Shown one piece after another: positions 52,339-60,143 of a stretch of DNA of 64,000 nt; the stretch's first letter is position 1, and every line of letters starts with the position of its first letter. The DNA is from Pirellulaceae bacterium. Its GTDB lineage: Bacteria; Planctomycetota; Planctomycetia; Pirellulales; Pirellulaceae. Below the pieces are notes generated by a model. It had not been told where the DNA came from. It was given only the letters and a program-made list of their open reading frames with translations, and made no database searches. Both the position numbers and the translations under genes were made by a program. The stretch spans positions 186,001 to 250,000 of the forward strand of contig JAHBXT010000004.1 of assembly GCA_019636385.1 (NCBI GenBank), written 5' to 3'.

Positions 52339-54045
52339 ATGACGCGTTCAACTTGGCTTGGCGGTGTCGTACACACCTACCAGAAGTACGATCCTGCGAA
52401 ATTCCCCAGCCCCACTCAACCACCGCCCGACTTGGTATCGCAAGCCTTCGAGCATGCGCTGACCTATGGCGAATACCGTGAATTGACCGAAGAGGAATTG
52501 GCCCGCGCGATTCGCTTGGACTCCAGCCAAATGGCCAGCCTTGGGCCCAGCATCGAATATCTACAGCAATTGCTGGAACAGCGCAAACGCAAAATCTTGG
52601 AAACGTACGAGGTCGTCTCTGTCGAGCGACTGGCCCAGAAGACGTTCACGCGTGCCGCTGGGCGAACTCGCGCACCCAGTCAATGGCGTGACCTGCTGAA
52701 TCGCGCCGTACAGGGACGTCAGATTTATTTGCTGGAACGACTGTACTACGAAGTAGACGACGACACCAATCCATTTGCCGGTCAGATCGTGGGCTTGATC
52801 GAGCACTTGGGCAACTGGTATCAGATTGAAGAGCTGGGTTCTAAATACCATTTCACCGGTAGCCAGTCGGTCACTATCCCGCAGGCGCTGGAGATCAAAG
52901 AAGAGTTGGAGAAGATTGACGAGCTGCTGAGGCAACTCGAACAGGCCGCCAAGACCGCGCAGATCGGCATGATCGACATGGAGTTGCTCAGTCAATTTGC
53001 CTCGACCGAGGACCTCGGTTCCCTGGAATCTATGCGGGAGCAAATTGAAACGCTGGTTCGCGAATTGGCCGAACGTCAGGGATTAGCGCGCGACGGCACC
53101 AGCGGCGCCTTTCGGCTGACTCCCCATGCCTACCGCATCTTTCAGGGCAAACTGTTGCAGCGAATTTTTTCGGAGTTGCAAGCCGGACGCAGCGGACGGC
53201 ATACCGGCCGCATCGTCGGCGAGGGCAGTGTCGAGTTGCCTCAGACCAAGCCCTATGAATTTGGCGACAGTTTGGCCGCGATGGATACGACTCAAACGGT
53301 TATCAACGCGCTGCTACGTGATCCCAGCGCATCTCCGGTACGGCTGACCACGTCCGATATCGAAATCCATCGCACCCGCAATTCGCCTAAGTGTGCTACG
53401 GTTGTCATCATGGACATGAGTGGTTCGATGCGCCATGACGGACAATACATCAATGTCAAACGCATGGCGCTAGCCCTGCAAGGCTTGATTACCAGTGAAT
53501 ACCCCGGCGACTTCTTGCGGTTCATTGAAATGTATACCTTCGCGCGACTGCGCCCGCCCGGTGAAATCGTGGAATTGATGCCCAAGCCGGTAACTGTCTA
53601 CGACCCCATCGTGCGGCTGCGAGCCGACATGAGCCGCCCCGATGTCAGCGAAATCCAAATACATCCGCACTTCACAAACATACAACATGCCTTGCGACTA
53701 GCGCGGCAGAATTTGGCCACGGTGGATACTCCCAACAAGCAAATCATTCTGATTACCGACGGATTGCCCACAGCACATTTTGAGGATTCAATGCTGTACA
53801 TGCTGTACCCCCCCGACCCGCGCACCGAAAAGGCCACGCTTCGCGAAGCCGCAATGTGTCAGCGCGAGGGGGTGGTGATCAATATGTTTTTGGTACCCAG
53901 TTGGTCGCAATCCGAAGAAGACATTCGCTTTGCCTATCGGCTGGCCGAAAACACGCGCGGTCGAGTCTTCTTCACGGCTGGTCGCGATCTCGACCGCTTC
54001 GTCGTCTGGGACTATGTCGCCCGCAAACGCGAAATCCTCGGCTAG
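52339..54045 (+). CDS. VWA-domain protein, partner of the MoxR-like ATPase
   Basis: This 568-residue protein has a novel-looking N-terminal region of about 350 residues, mostly helical and coiled-coil-like (LEIKEELEKIDELLRQLEQA), and a C-terminal VWA domain. The MIDAS signature DMSGSM is at about 359-364, followed by LRFIEMYTFARLRPPGEIV and a later Thr/Asp-rich strand (IILITDGLPTAHF). The metal site therefore looks intact. It follows the MoxR-like gene and likely recruits or delivers its clients. I cannot name the target. Confidence 0.88.
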   Translation: MTRSTWLGGVVHTYQKYDPAKFPSPTQPPPDLVSQAFEHALTYGEYRELTEEELARAIRLDSSQMASLGPSIEYLQQLLEQRKRKILETYEVVSVERLAQKTFTRAAGRTRAPSQWRDLLNRAVQGRQIYLLERLYYEVDDDTNPFAGQIVGLIEHLGNWYQIEELGSKYHFTGSQSVTIPQALEIKEELEKIDELLRQLEQAAKTAQIGMIDMELLSQFASTEDLGSLESMREQIETLVRELAERQGLARDGTSGAFRLTPHAYRIFQGKLLQRIFSELQAGRSGRHTGRIVGEGSVELPQTKPYEFGDSLAAMDTTQTVINALLRDPSASPVRLTTSDIEIHRTRNSPKCATVVIMDMSGSMRHDGQYINVKRMALALQGLITSEYPGDFLRFIEMYTFARLRPPGEIVELMPKPVTVYDPIVRLRADMSRPDVSEIQIHPHFTNIQHALRLARQNLATVDTPNKQIILITDGLPTAHFEDSMLYMLYPPDPRTEKATLREAAMCQREGVVINMFLVPSWSQSEEDIRFAYRLAENTRGRVFFTAGRDLDRFVVWDYVARKREILG

Positions 54046-54054
54046 GTACATAAA

Positions 54055-54083
54055 GGTAGCTACCGTCACGCAGACGCTGGGGG
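54055..54083 (+). repeat. dispersed GTAGCTAC-type palindromic repeat
   Basis: GGTAGCTACCGTCACGCAGA followed by CGCTGGGGG is a diverged member of the family whose consensus is GTAGCTACCGTCGCCAGA. It sits 9 bp after the VWA gene stop. Confidence 0.5.
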
Positions 54084-54116
54084 ATTCCTTCGTAGCATCA
54101 CAACGCTCAGCGTGAG

Positions 54117-54290
54117 TTTTGAAGTTGCGATTCTTGCCCGGGAATCGTACTCGTACTCAATGAACTGGTACTCGTAATCGTACTCGAAAGCATTGTTCGA
54201 GTAGGAGATACGAGTACCGCGAGGGGCTGAGTACGAAAATCCAGTTCATGGGGTATTTCTGGGCCAATAAACATGAAGCTGAACTTTTCC
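54117..54290 (-). mobile_element. MITE-like long-hairpin repeat, copy C
   Basis: This third copy is in the same orientation as copy B. The left end TTTTGAAGTTGCGA (54117-54130) is well conserved. The arms GAATCGTACTCGTACTCAAT and GGGGCTGAGTACGA are retained, and the CCAGTTCATGGGG block near 54241 matches the other copies. The right end (ACATGAAGCTGAACTTTT) is more diverged and truncated. It lies in the gap between the VWA gene and the PHP-domain gene, next to a string of short hairpins. Confidence 0.68.
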
Positions 54291-54294
54291 TGAT

Positions 54295-54395
54295 GGCCAA
54301 AGGCCCGGCACAACCACTGCAGGTGCCTCGCGGCACCAGTGACCAAGTCACCATCAAGGATTCAGGCCCAAAGGGCCGACACCTCAATTGAGGTG
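54295..54395. repeat. array of five short hairpins
   Basis: Five compact stems follow each other: GGCC-AAA-GGCC (54295-54305), GGTGCC-TCGC-GGCACC (54322-54337), GTGAC-CAA-GTCAC (54339-54351), GGCCC-AAA-GGGCC (54365-54377) and the perfect 16-bp palindrome CACCTCAATTGAGGTG (54380-54395). All stems are perfect. The rest of this 523-bp gap (54046-54568) holds copy C of the long-hairpin repeat and no supported gene. Confidence 0.8.
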
Positions 54396-54568
54396 CGCCC
54401 CATTCGTGACTTCGCACTCAATGGCTTTTCGATCCGGGTCTTTGCAGCCCTGGCATTGGATATGTCGGCCATTTGGGGCCTAAAAGCGCAGCACCGCCTC
54501 GCACCCCACGTGGTACAATACACGCTGTCCGCACGCTATACCCACTACCTCGCCACGGCAGTACTACG

Positions 54569-55918
54569 ATGCACCATACACCCAAGACATTCTGTCACCT
54601 TCGCGCGCAACGCTACTTCTGGACCGGCCTACTAGCTATCTGCCTGGCTGGCTTCGCATCCGTCGCCAGCGCCCAGACCGAGTCGAGCCAACAGCCGTTG
54701 CGCTGGTGGAAAGGCAATCTGCACACGCACACTTTCTGGAGCGATGGTAACGATTTTCCAGAAATGGTCGCAGCCTGGTACGCCCAGCGCGATTACAACT
54801 TCTTGGCGCTGTCGGATCACAACATTCTCAGCCGAGGCATTCGCTGGATGCCGTTGCAAAGGGTAGAAAGCCGAGCGGATGCTGGCATCGTGGATCGCTA
54901 TCGCGCCAAGTTTGGACCCGAGTGGGTGGAGACGCGCTCGGTGGACGGGCGGGATGAGGTGCGCCTCAAGCCATTGGATGAATACCGCTGTCTGGTCGAG
55001 CAGGCTGGTAAATTCATCATGATCGAAGGCGAAGAGATTAGCGACCAGGTTGGTAAAGCTCCGGTGCACATGAACGCCACGAACCTCAGTCAAGTCTTAA
55101 AGCCAGCCGGTGGCGCAACAGTCCGTGAAGCCATTCGCAATAACTTGCGGATGATCATGGAACACCAACGCACCAGTGGGCGAGAAGTGATGGCACACGT
55201 CAATCACCCCAACTTCCACTACGCCATCACCGCCTCAGATCTAGCCAGCGTGGTCGAAGAACAATTCTATGAAGTTTACAACGGCCATCCCGATGTGCAT
55301 CATTTGGGTGATAAAGATCACATGGGCATCGAGCCGATGTGGGACGTGATCAACGCCATTCGGCTATTGATGCTGGATGCACCGCCCATCCTGGGAATTG
55401 CCACTGACGACAGCCACGAATACCACGGCCGCCCTGGCTCCCGTCCCGGACGCGGCTGGGTCATGGTCCGCTCGCGTTATTTGACCCCCGAGCACCTCAT
55501 CCGCGCCCTCAAAGCCGCCGATTTTTATGCTTCCAGCGGTGTCGTGTTAAAAGACATTCAGTTCGACACCGACGCACGGAAGCTAACCATTCATGTTGAC
55601 TCGGCACCCGGCGCCACCTATGAAACCGACTTCATCGCCGTGCTCCGTCCCGAGTCCACTCCAACTACCGCGTCAAATCCAGCCTCCTCAGATGCGGTCA
55701 GCGACAATACTCCCACTACTTCATCATCACTCACGGAAGCCGACATGCCCCCCGCGCAGGTCGTGGCCACGATTGCTGGAGAGGTCGCCAGTTATCAGCT
55801 CACCGGTAAAGAACTTTATGTCCGCGCCGTAGTCCGCAGCAGTCTACCTCCCACCGATCCCGTCTACGACAACCAGCGTCAACAAGCCTGGACGCAACCG
55901 GTGGGGTGGGAAAGGTAG
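54569..55918 (+). CDS. exported PHP-domain metallohydrolase (CehA/McbA-like)
   Basis: This 449-residue protein starts at the ATG of MHHTPKTFCHLRAQRYF; the frame from 54473 is longer but overlaps repeat sequence. The hydrophobic signal segment (TGLLAICLAGFASVASAQ) has probable cleavage after ASAQ (about 36). The PHP-type metal ligands are GNLHTHTFWSDG (His52, His54), ALSDHN, GEEISD, HVNHPN and TDDSHEY. They fit the CehA/McbA group of phosphoesterase-like hydrolases. The C-terminal 100 residues are a beta-rich domain with a Ser/Thr/Pro linker. The substrate is unknown. Confidence 0.86.
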   Translation: MHHTPKTFCHLRAQRYFWTGLLAICLAGFASVASAQTESSQQPLRWWKGNLHTHTFWSDGNDFPEMVAAWYAQRDYNFLALSDHNILSRGIRWMPLQRVESRADAGIVDRYRAKFGPEWVETRSVDGRDEVRLKPLDEYRCLVEQAGKFIMIEGEEISDQVGKAPVHMNATNLSQVLKPAGGATVREAIRNNLRMIMEHQRTSGREVMAHVNHPNFHYAITASDLASVVEEQFYEVYNGHPDVHHLGDKDHMGIEPMWDVINAIRLLMLDAPPILGIATDDSHEYHGRPGSRPGRGWVMVRSRYLTPEHLIRALKAADFYASSGVVLKDIQFDTDARKLTIHVDSAPGATYETDFIAVLRPESTPTTASNPASSDAVSDNTPTTSSSLTEADMPPAQVVATIAGEVASYQLTGKELYVRAVVRSSLPPTDPVYDNQRQQAWTQPVGWER

Positions 55919-56228
55919 TCATTAATCGCCCGCCAATGGCCTTACGCCCTTTGTACTTTGTTGTGGCACACCTGCTCTAGCTCCTAATGCCCCAGCTTGA
56001 ATTCTCTTGCACCAATTCGGTCGCCAACTGTTTTCCCCATTGGCTAGCATTCTGATTTCATATTGGATAGGTCGCTGGTGATTTTCTTTCGCATTGAGCG
56101 GTGGGTGACGATTTACTCTGCAGTGGCTCCGAATTTGGCTGACCTGGGCGGGCCGGGTAGTTTCCTGGTGCGTCCGGATTGTGGTGCAAGCTGGCTGTTG
56201 CGCACAGAAGGAATCGTGACGAGCATTT
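55919..56228. other. 310-bp intergenic region before the metal efflux operon
   Basis: No gene is supported; short frames on either strand show no recognisable content. No clear operator of the CueR or CusR type was seen by eye. It should contain the promoter for the efflux operon. Confidence 0.4.
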
Positions 56229-57758
56229 ATGGGTCGATCCAATTGGCTAGTCTTAACAGGCGCGCTGAGCTTGCTGATGCTAGAGCCCGGTTGCGCTGGT
56301 CGTTTGGCGGGGCGAACGACTCAGACTAAGCTGTGCCAGCATTCACAACCGGCTGCGTTAGCCAGGGGCGATGATGACGTTACCCTGGCTAACGCCACGG
56401 CGCTGGTTCACACGCAGGCCCCTGCCCCTGCGGTGGCTGACGGCGCAGTCCACGAAGCGATCCTCTTAAAAAAAGAGCCTGGTGATCAAGAGTTTCTCGC
56501 TGACGCAGCGAGTCATGAAGTGCCTCCGATCAAACCTATGCAAACCTCAGTTCGGTTGGACGAGCTGATCGAACTGGCGATGAATCATAATCCGGCGATT
56601 CGAGAGTTGGCAGCTACAACCCACAAGGCAGCTGGCTTTAGAACTCAAGTTGGCCTGCGCCCCAACCCCACCATTGGTCTGCAATCGGTGCAACTGGCCG
56701 ATCGCGGTACCGACCAGCATCTGATCTTTGCTGAACAGGAATTTGTAACCGGCGGCAAACTGAATCTTAATCGCCGAGTCCTGAACGAAGCGCTGCGTGC
56801 CCAGCTTTTAGAGCTGGAAGCGCAACAGATTCGCGTCCGCACCGATATTCAGGTAGCATTCTTCGAAGCTCTAGGTCTTCAGCAACAGCTCGAGCTGATC
56901 ACCCAATTCAAGTCGATCACCGACCGAGGCAGTCACGCTGCAACTCTACGTCTGCAAGCCGGTGAGGGTTCGAAGATCGACCTATTGCAGACACGTATTC
57001 AATCTAGCGAAGTCGAATTACTGGAGCGTCAGCGGCTGGCTGAATTGCAAGTCAAGTGGAATCAGATTATGGCCATGGCCGGTCAATCTACGTGCGCGAT
57101 CTCTCGATTAGATGGCGCGCTTCCCGAACGAGCCCCGGACGGCGACTTGCAGACCTGGTGCATGCCGTTAGCCGCCTACAGTCCTGAGTACGCTGCGGCG
57201 CAGGTTCGCATTCAGCGCGCTGTAGCTCTACTGAGTCGTCACTGCGTTCAACCCATTCCCAATCCAACGTTGCAGATTGCCGGCGGTTACGACAACGGCA
57301 CCGATTCAGGCATGATTAATGTGCAGGCAGGTGCACCTATCCCAGTGTTCAGCAAGAACCAAGGTAATATCGCTGCGGCGCGCGCCGAATACTGTCGCGC
57401 GGTCCAGGAGGCTCAGCGGATCGAACATGCAATTCAGGCGCGGCTGGCCGAAGCGGCGGGCGAGCTATCCAAAGCAGCGGCAGCTTTACAACTGATCGAC
57501 GGCGAGATACTGGCTAGCGCTCGCGAGGCCTTGGAGCTGTCTGAACAGGCATACAAAGCGGGTGAAATCGACTTTATTCAGTTGTTGGTCGTGCGGCGAA
57601 CTTACTTCGATGCCAGCTTGAAGCTCGTAGAAGCACAAACGCTGCTGGCCACCGCGACGGCTCGACTGGAGGGATTTGGCCTGAGCGGGGCGCTCCAGCC
57701 CGTGCCGGACTACAGCGGTGACGACAGTCTTCGCGGATTAACTTTCAGTCAGCAATAG
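56229..57758 (+). CDS. CusC/CzcC-type outer-membrane efflux protein
   Basis: This 509-residue protein belongs to the TolC/CusC outer-membrane factor family. The N-terminus has a signal peptide with a Cys at 22 (LMLEPGC), suggesting lipid attachment, though the lipobox is weak. The two OEP repeats begin LDELIELAMNHNPAIRELAA (about 111) and, in the second half, AAYSPEYAAAQVRIQRAVAL. Coiled-coil helices include ITDRGSHAATLRLQAGEGSK and LLQTRIQSSEVELLERQRLA. Residues 40-60 derive partly from a palindromic repeat. It is the first gene of the heavy-metal efflux cluster and pairs with the adaptor and RND pump downstream. Confidence 0.88.
   Translation: MGRSNWLVLTGALSLLMLEPGCAGRLAGRTTQTKLCQHSQPAALARGDDDVTLANATALVHTQAPAPAVADGAVHEAILLKKEPGDQEFLADAASHEVPPIKPMQTSVRLDELIELAMNHNPAIRELAATTHKAAGFRTQVGLRPNPTIGLQSVQLADRGTDQHLIFAEQEFVTGGKLNLNRRVLNEALRAQLLELEAQQIRVRTDIQVAFFEALGLQQQLELITQFKSITDRGSHAATLRLQAGEGSKIDLLQTRIQSSEVELLERQRLAELQVKWNQIMAMAGQSTCAISRLDGALPERAPDGDLQTWCMPLAAYSPEYAAAQVRIQRAVALLSRHCVQPIPNPTLQIAGGYDNGTDSGMINVQAGAPIPVFSKNQGNIAAARAEYCRAVQEAQRIEHAIQARLAEAAGELSKAAAALQLIDGEILASAREALELSEQAYKAGEIDFIQLLVVRRTYFDASLKLVEAQTLLATATARLEGFGLSGALQPVPDYSGDDSLRGLTFSQQ
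56355..56395. repeat. palindromic repeat inside the CusC-like coding region
   Basis: GCGTTAGCCAGGG (56355-56367) is perfectly complementary to CCCTGGCTAACGC (56383-56395). The outer context (ACAACCGGCTGCGTTAGCC) closely matches the palindrome upstream of prfA (ACAACCCGCTGCGCTAGCC). Here it lies in frame in the exported linker just after the signal peptide. Confidence 0.75.
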
Positions 57759-57774
57759 CCTCGCTCACGTCCGG

Positions 57775-57840
57775 TTGCTACAGTCGCCAGACTATGGAAA
57801 TCGCAGCAATCTCCACGCTCGGGCGAGCGCAGCTACTGCG
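57775..57840. repeat. inverted pair of GTAGCTAC-type repeats
   Basis: GTTGCTACAGTCGCCAGA (57775-57792) is in the forward orientation. CTCGGGCGAGCGCAGCTACT (57820-57839) is the reverse-oriented counterpart, whose reverse complement reads AGTAGCTGCGCTCGCCCGAG. The two face each other in the 173-bp gap after the CusC-like gene and could fold as a hairpin with a 25-30-nt loop. Confidence 0.55.
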
Positions 57841-57931
57841 TGATAAACAATCGACTTTGAAAGGCGAACCGATGTTGCTAGTTCAATACGGTTCGCTTAT
57901 AGTTGAATTGTTGAGGGACACTTAACGACTG

Positions 57932-58441
57932 ATGCGATTCCCAGTATTAACGCAACTTTTAACGCTCTTGGCTTTTACCGCTCATGCGGTGTTGGGGGGC
58001 GTTGCGCATCAAGGTTGCTCAGTAGATCATCGGGCAAGCCCGGTGGCGGCTAATGCTCAATCTACCACATCGCCAACTCTCAGCGACTCCTCAAAGAAAA
58101 CTTCGCAGTGTAAGTGTTGTCATCACTCGACACCTGTCACAACGAATCACCCCGCAACGCCAAGCAGCCAGGATCTGCAGAAGGCTTCTAACTTGCCGCA
58201 GGACCAGCCTCATCCGTGTGGCCAATGCTGCCACATGGCATGTGTCTATGCCTTGCCCTGCAATCTAGAACTCGATTTCGCGATGCAAGATGCTCAACTG
58301 CTGGCCGCTGCAGCGTGTGGCATAGCTGGCACTTTACCTGAGTATCACCCACTTCTTGTGGTTCGTGAGCATCGGCCGCCGATGTGTATCTACCGGCTTG
58401 GGCCTGCGCAGCGCGCGGCTCTTCAGTGCTGGGTCATCTGA
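57932..58441 (+). CDS. exported Cys/His-rich protein, possible metal binder
   Basis: This 169-residue protein has a signal-like N-terminus (LTQLLTLLAFTAHAVLGGVA). The mature part carries clustered potential metal ligands: CKCCHH (Cys60, Cys62, Cys63, His64, His65) and CGQCCHMAC (Cys96, Cys99, Cys100, His101, Cys104), separated by a Pro/Gln-rich linker, plus a C-terminal Cys. I do not recognise a family. Its position between the CusC- and CusB-like genes suggests a metal-binding accessory protein, which is inference from position and composition. Confidence 0.72.
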   Translation: MRFPVLTQLLTLLAFTAHAVLGGVAHQGCSVDHRASPVAANAQSTTSPTLSDSSKKTSQCKCCHHSTPVTTNHPATPSSQDLQKASNLPQDQPHPCGQCCHMACVYALPCNLELDFAMQDAQLLAAAACGIAGTLPEYHPLLVVREHRPPMCIYRLGPAQRAALQCWVI

Positions 58442-58614
58442 GTCAGATTCATCAAGCAGAATTTAGCTTGCTGACTCGACTGGCACGACTGTTTATGTGA
58501 CTTGCCAAGTCATTCTGATGCGATGTTCATCCGACTACGTTCCGACGTTAGCTCAGGTCGAACTGTCAACGGTTGTTAATGGCGAATGGTCTGTTACGCG
58601 AAGTGAACCCAAAC

Positions 58615-60132
58615 ATGCATCGTCCGCTTCCCATGAAGCAACCAACGCGCAAACGTTGGATGCAGTGGGCCCTGCTATTTTTAATACTAGCCGTTACGGG
58701 AGCCACCTGTGGCATGTGGTGGCCGGCGCTGGTCCGCCTGGTTGACCAGTCGCTAGCCCTGCGCCGCGCGACCGGAGATTCTGAGGACTCTCATGGTCAT
58801 GAACATGCAGGCCACGATCATGCTCCCTCTGCCGAGTTATCGAAGCTAACACTTACCGAACAGGCTTTCAAGAATCTTGGACTGACCGCCGAGTATCTCC
58901 GACCAATCGAATTGACAGACTACCGCCGCACGGTCAGCATTCCGGCGGTGGTGTCGCCGATGCCGGGGCGAACCGAGATTCGAGTCTCGGCGCTGCTGGC
59001 GGGTGTAATCGAACATATTCACGCGGTGACCGGTGAAGCCGTGATGCCTGGCGACTTGTTGTTTGAAGTTCGACTGACCGACGAAGAGCTGGTTGCTAAT
59101 CAATCGGACTTTCTGAAGAGCCTGAACGATCTACAAGTCGAAGAGCGCGAGATCGTGCGGTTGACCGAGGTCACGCAATCGGGAGCGGTGGCCAGCAAAG
59201 TGTTGCTAGACCGCCAATACACGAAGCAGAAGCTGGAAGGCCTCATCGCTTCGCAACGCGAAGCACTGCGGCTACACGGCTTGAGTGACGCACAAATCGC
59301 CGTGATTCAAAAAGAGCGCCGACTGTTGCGCCAGTTGTCGATCGTGGCACCAGAACCGGGACGACCGACCGGCGACCAGCAATTGCGGCTGAGCGGTCCG
59401 ATCGTTCGTCCAACTGGATTTGTGGTCGATGATTCATGGGCAGGACCAGTCATCAACTCGTCGCGAGCCATCGCCGTTCACAAGCAATCACCGTGGATTA
59501 TTGAGCGGCTAGTGGTCCAGAAAGGTCAAGGCGTCACAGCTGGTCAAGAGCTGTGCACCTTATCCGATGTGTCGCGATTGTACATTGAGGGCCAGGCGTT
59601 CGAGCAAGACATTCCAGCTATCAGCCAAGCAGTTGAGAAGGACTGGCCGCTGGCGGCCACTCTGGCAACGGCCAACGGTCAGGAGACTTTACGCGACTTG
59701 CGGCTGGCTTACGTCGCCAACTCGGTCGATGCCCAGGCCAGAACGCTTTCATTCTTCACTCACCTGCCGAACGCGATCGTCCGTGACGAAATCAATCAGC
59801 AGGGACAACGCTTTGTTACGTGGAAATATCGCGTTGGTCAACGACTGACGCTGCAGGTTCCCGTTGAAGTCTGGGAGCAGCAGATAGTAGTTCCCATCGA
59901 AGCTATCACGAAAGATGGTGGAGACTGGTTTATCTTTCAACGCAATGGAATGAATTTAGTGCGAATCCCGGTGCACTTGATTCACCGAGATCAAATTCAA
60001 GCGGTAATTGCAAACGATGGAGCGGTATTTGTTGGCGATGTTATCGCGATGCGCGCCGCGCATCAGTTGCAGATGGCGCTGAAGAATCAAAGCGGTGGCG
60101 CCATGGACCCTCACGCTGGCCACAGTCACTAG
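58615..60132 (+). CDS. CusB/CzcB-type periplasmic adaptor
   Basis: About 505 residues from the chosen ATG (MHRPLPMKQPTRKRW); ATGs at 58579 and 58633 are alternatives, and no strong Shine-Dalgarno decides. One membrane-anchoring helix follows (WALLFLILAVTGATCGMWWP). A His-rich stretch (DSHGHEHAGHDHAPSAE) follows, then the membrane-fusion barrel-sandwich regions (RTEIRVSALLAGVIEHIHAV, PGDLLFEVRLTDEELVANQS), the coiled coil, and SPWIIERLVVQKGQGVTAGQ. The C-terminus ends MDPHAGHSH. His-rich ends suggest metal capture; specificity is open. Confidence 0.9.
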   Translation: MHRPLPMKQPTRKRWMQWALLFLILAVTGATCGMWWPALVRLVDQSLALRRATGDSEDSHGHEHAGHDHAPSAELSKLTLTEQAFKNLGLTAEYLRPIELTDYRRTVSIPAVVSPMPGRTEIRVSALLAGVIEHIHAVTGEAVMPGDLLFEVRLTDEELVANQSDFLKSLNDLQVEEREIVRLTEVTQSGAVASKVLLDRQYTKQKLEGLIASQREALRLHGLSDAQIAVIQKERRLLRQLSIVAPEPGRPTGDQQLRLSGPIVRPTGFVVDDSWAGPVINSSRAIAVHKQSPWIIERLVVQKGQGVTAGQELCTLSDVSRLYIEGQAFEQDIPAISQAVEKDWPLAATLATANGQETLRDLRLAYVANSVDAQARTLSFFTHLPNAIVRDEINQQGQRFVTWKYRVGQRLTLQVPVEVWEQQIVVPIEAITKDGGDWFIFQRNGMNLVRIPVHLIHRDQIQAVIANDGAVFVGDVIAMRAAHQLQMALKNQSGGAMDPHAGHSH

Positions 60133-60143
60133 GCTCCACCACG

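Noticed and set aside
54107..54417. Minus-strand ORFs across repeat copy C and the hairpin string
   Set aside because: Their residues come from the hairpin and repeat sequence itself, and the frames overlap each other without a start signal.
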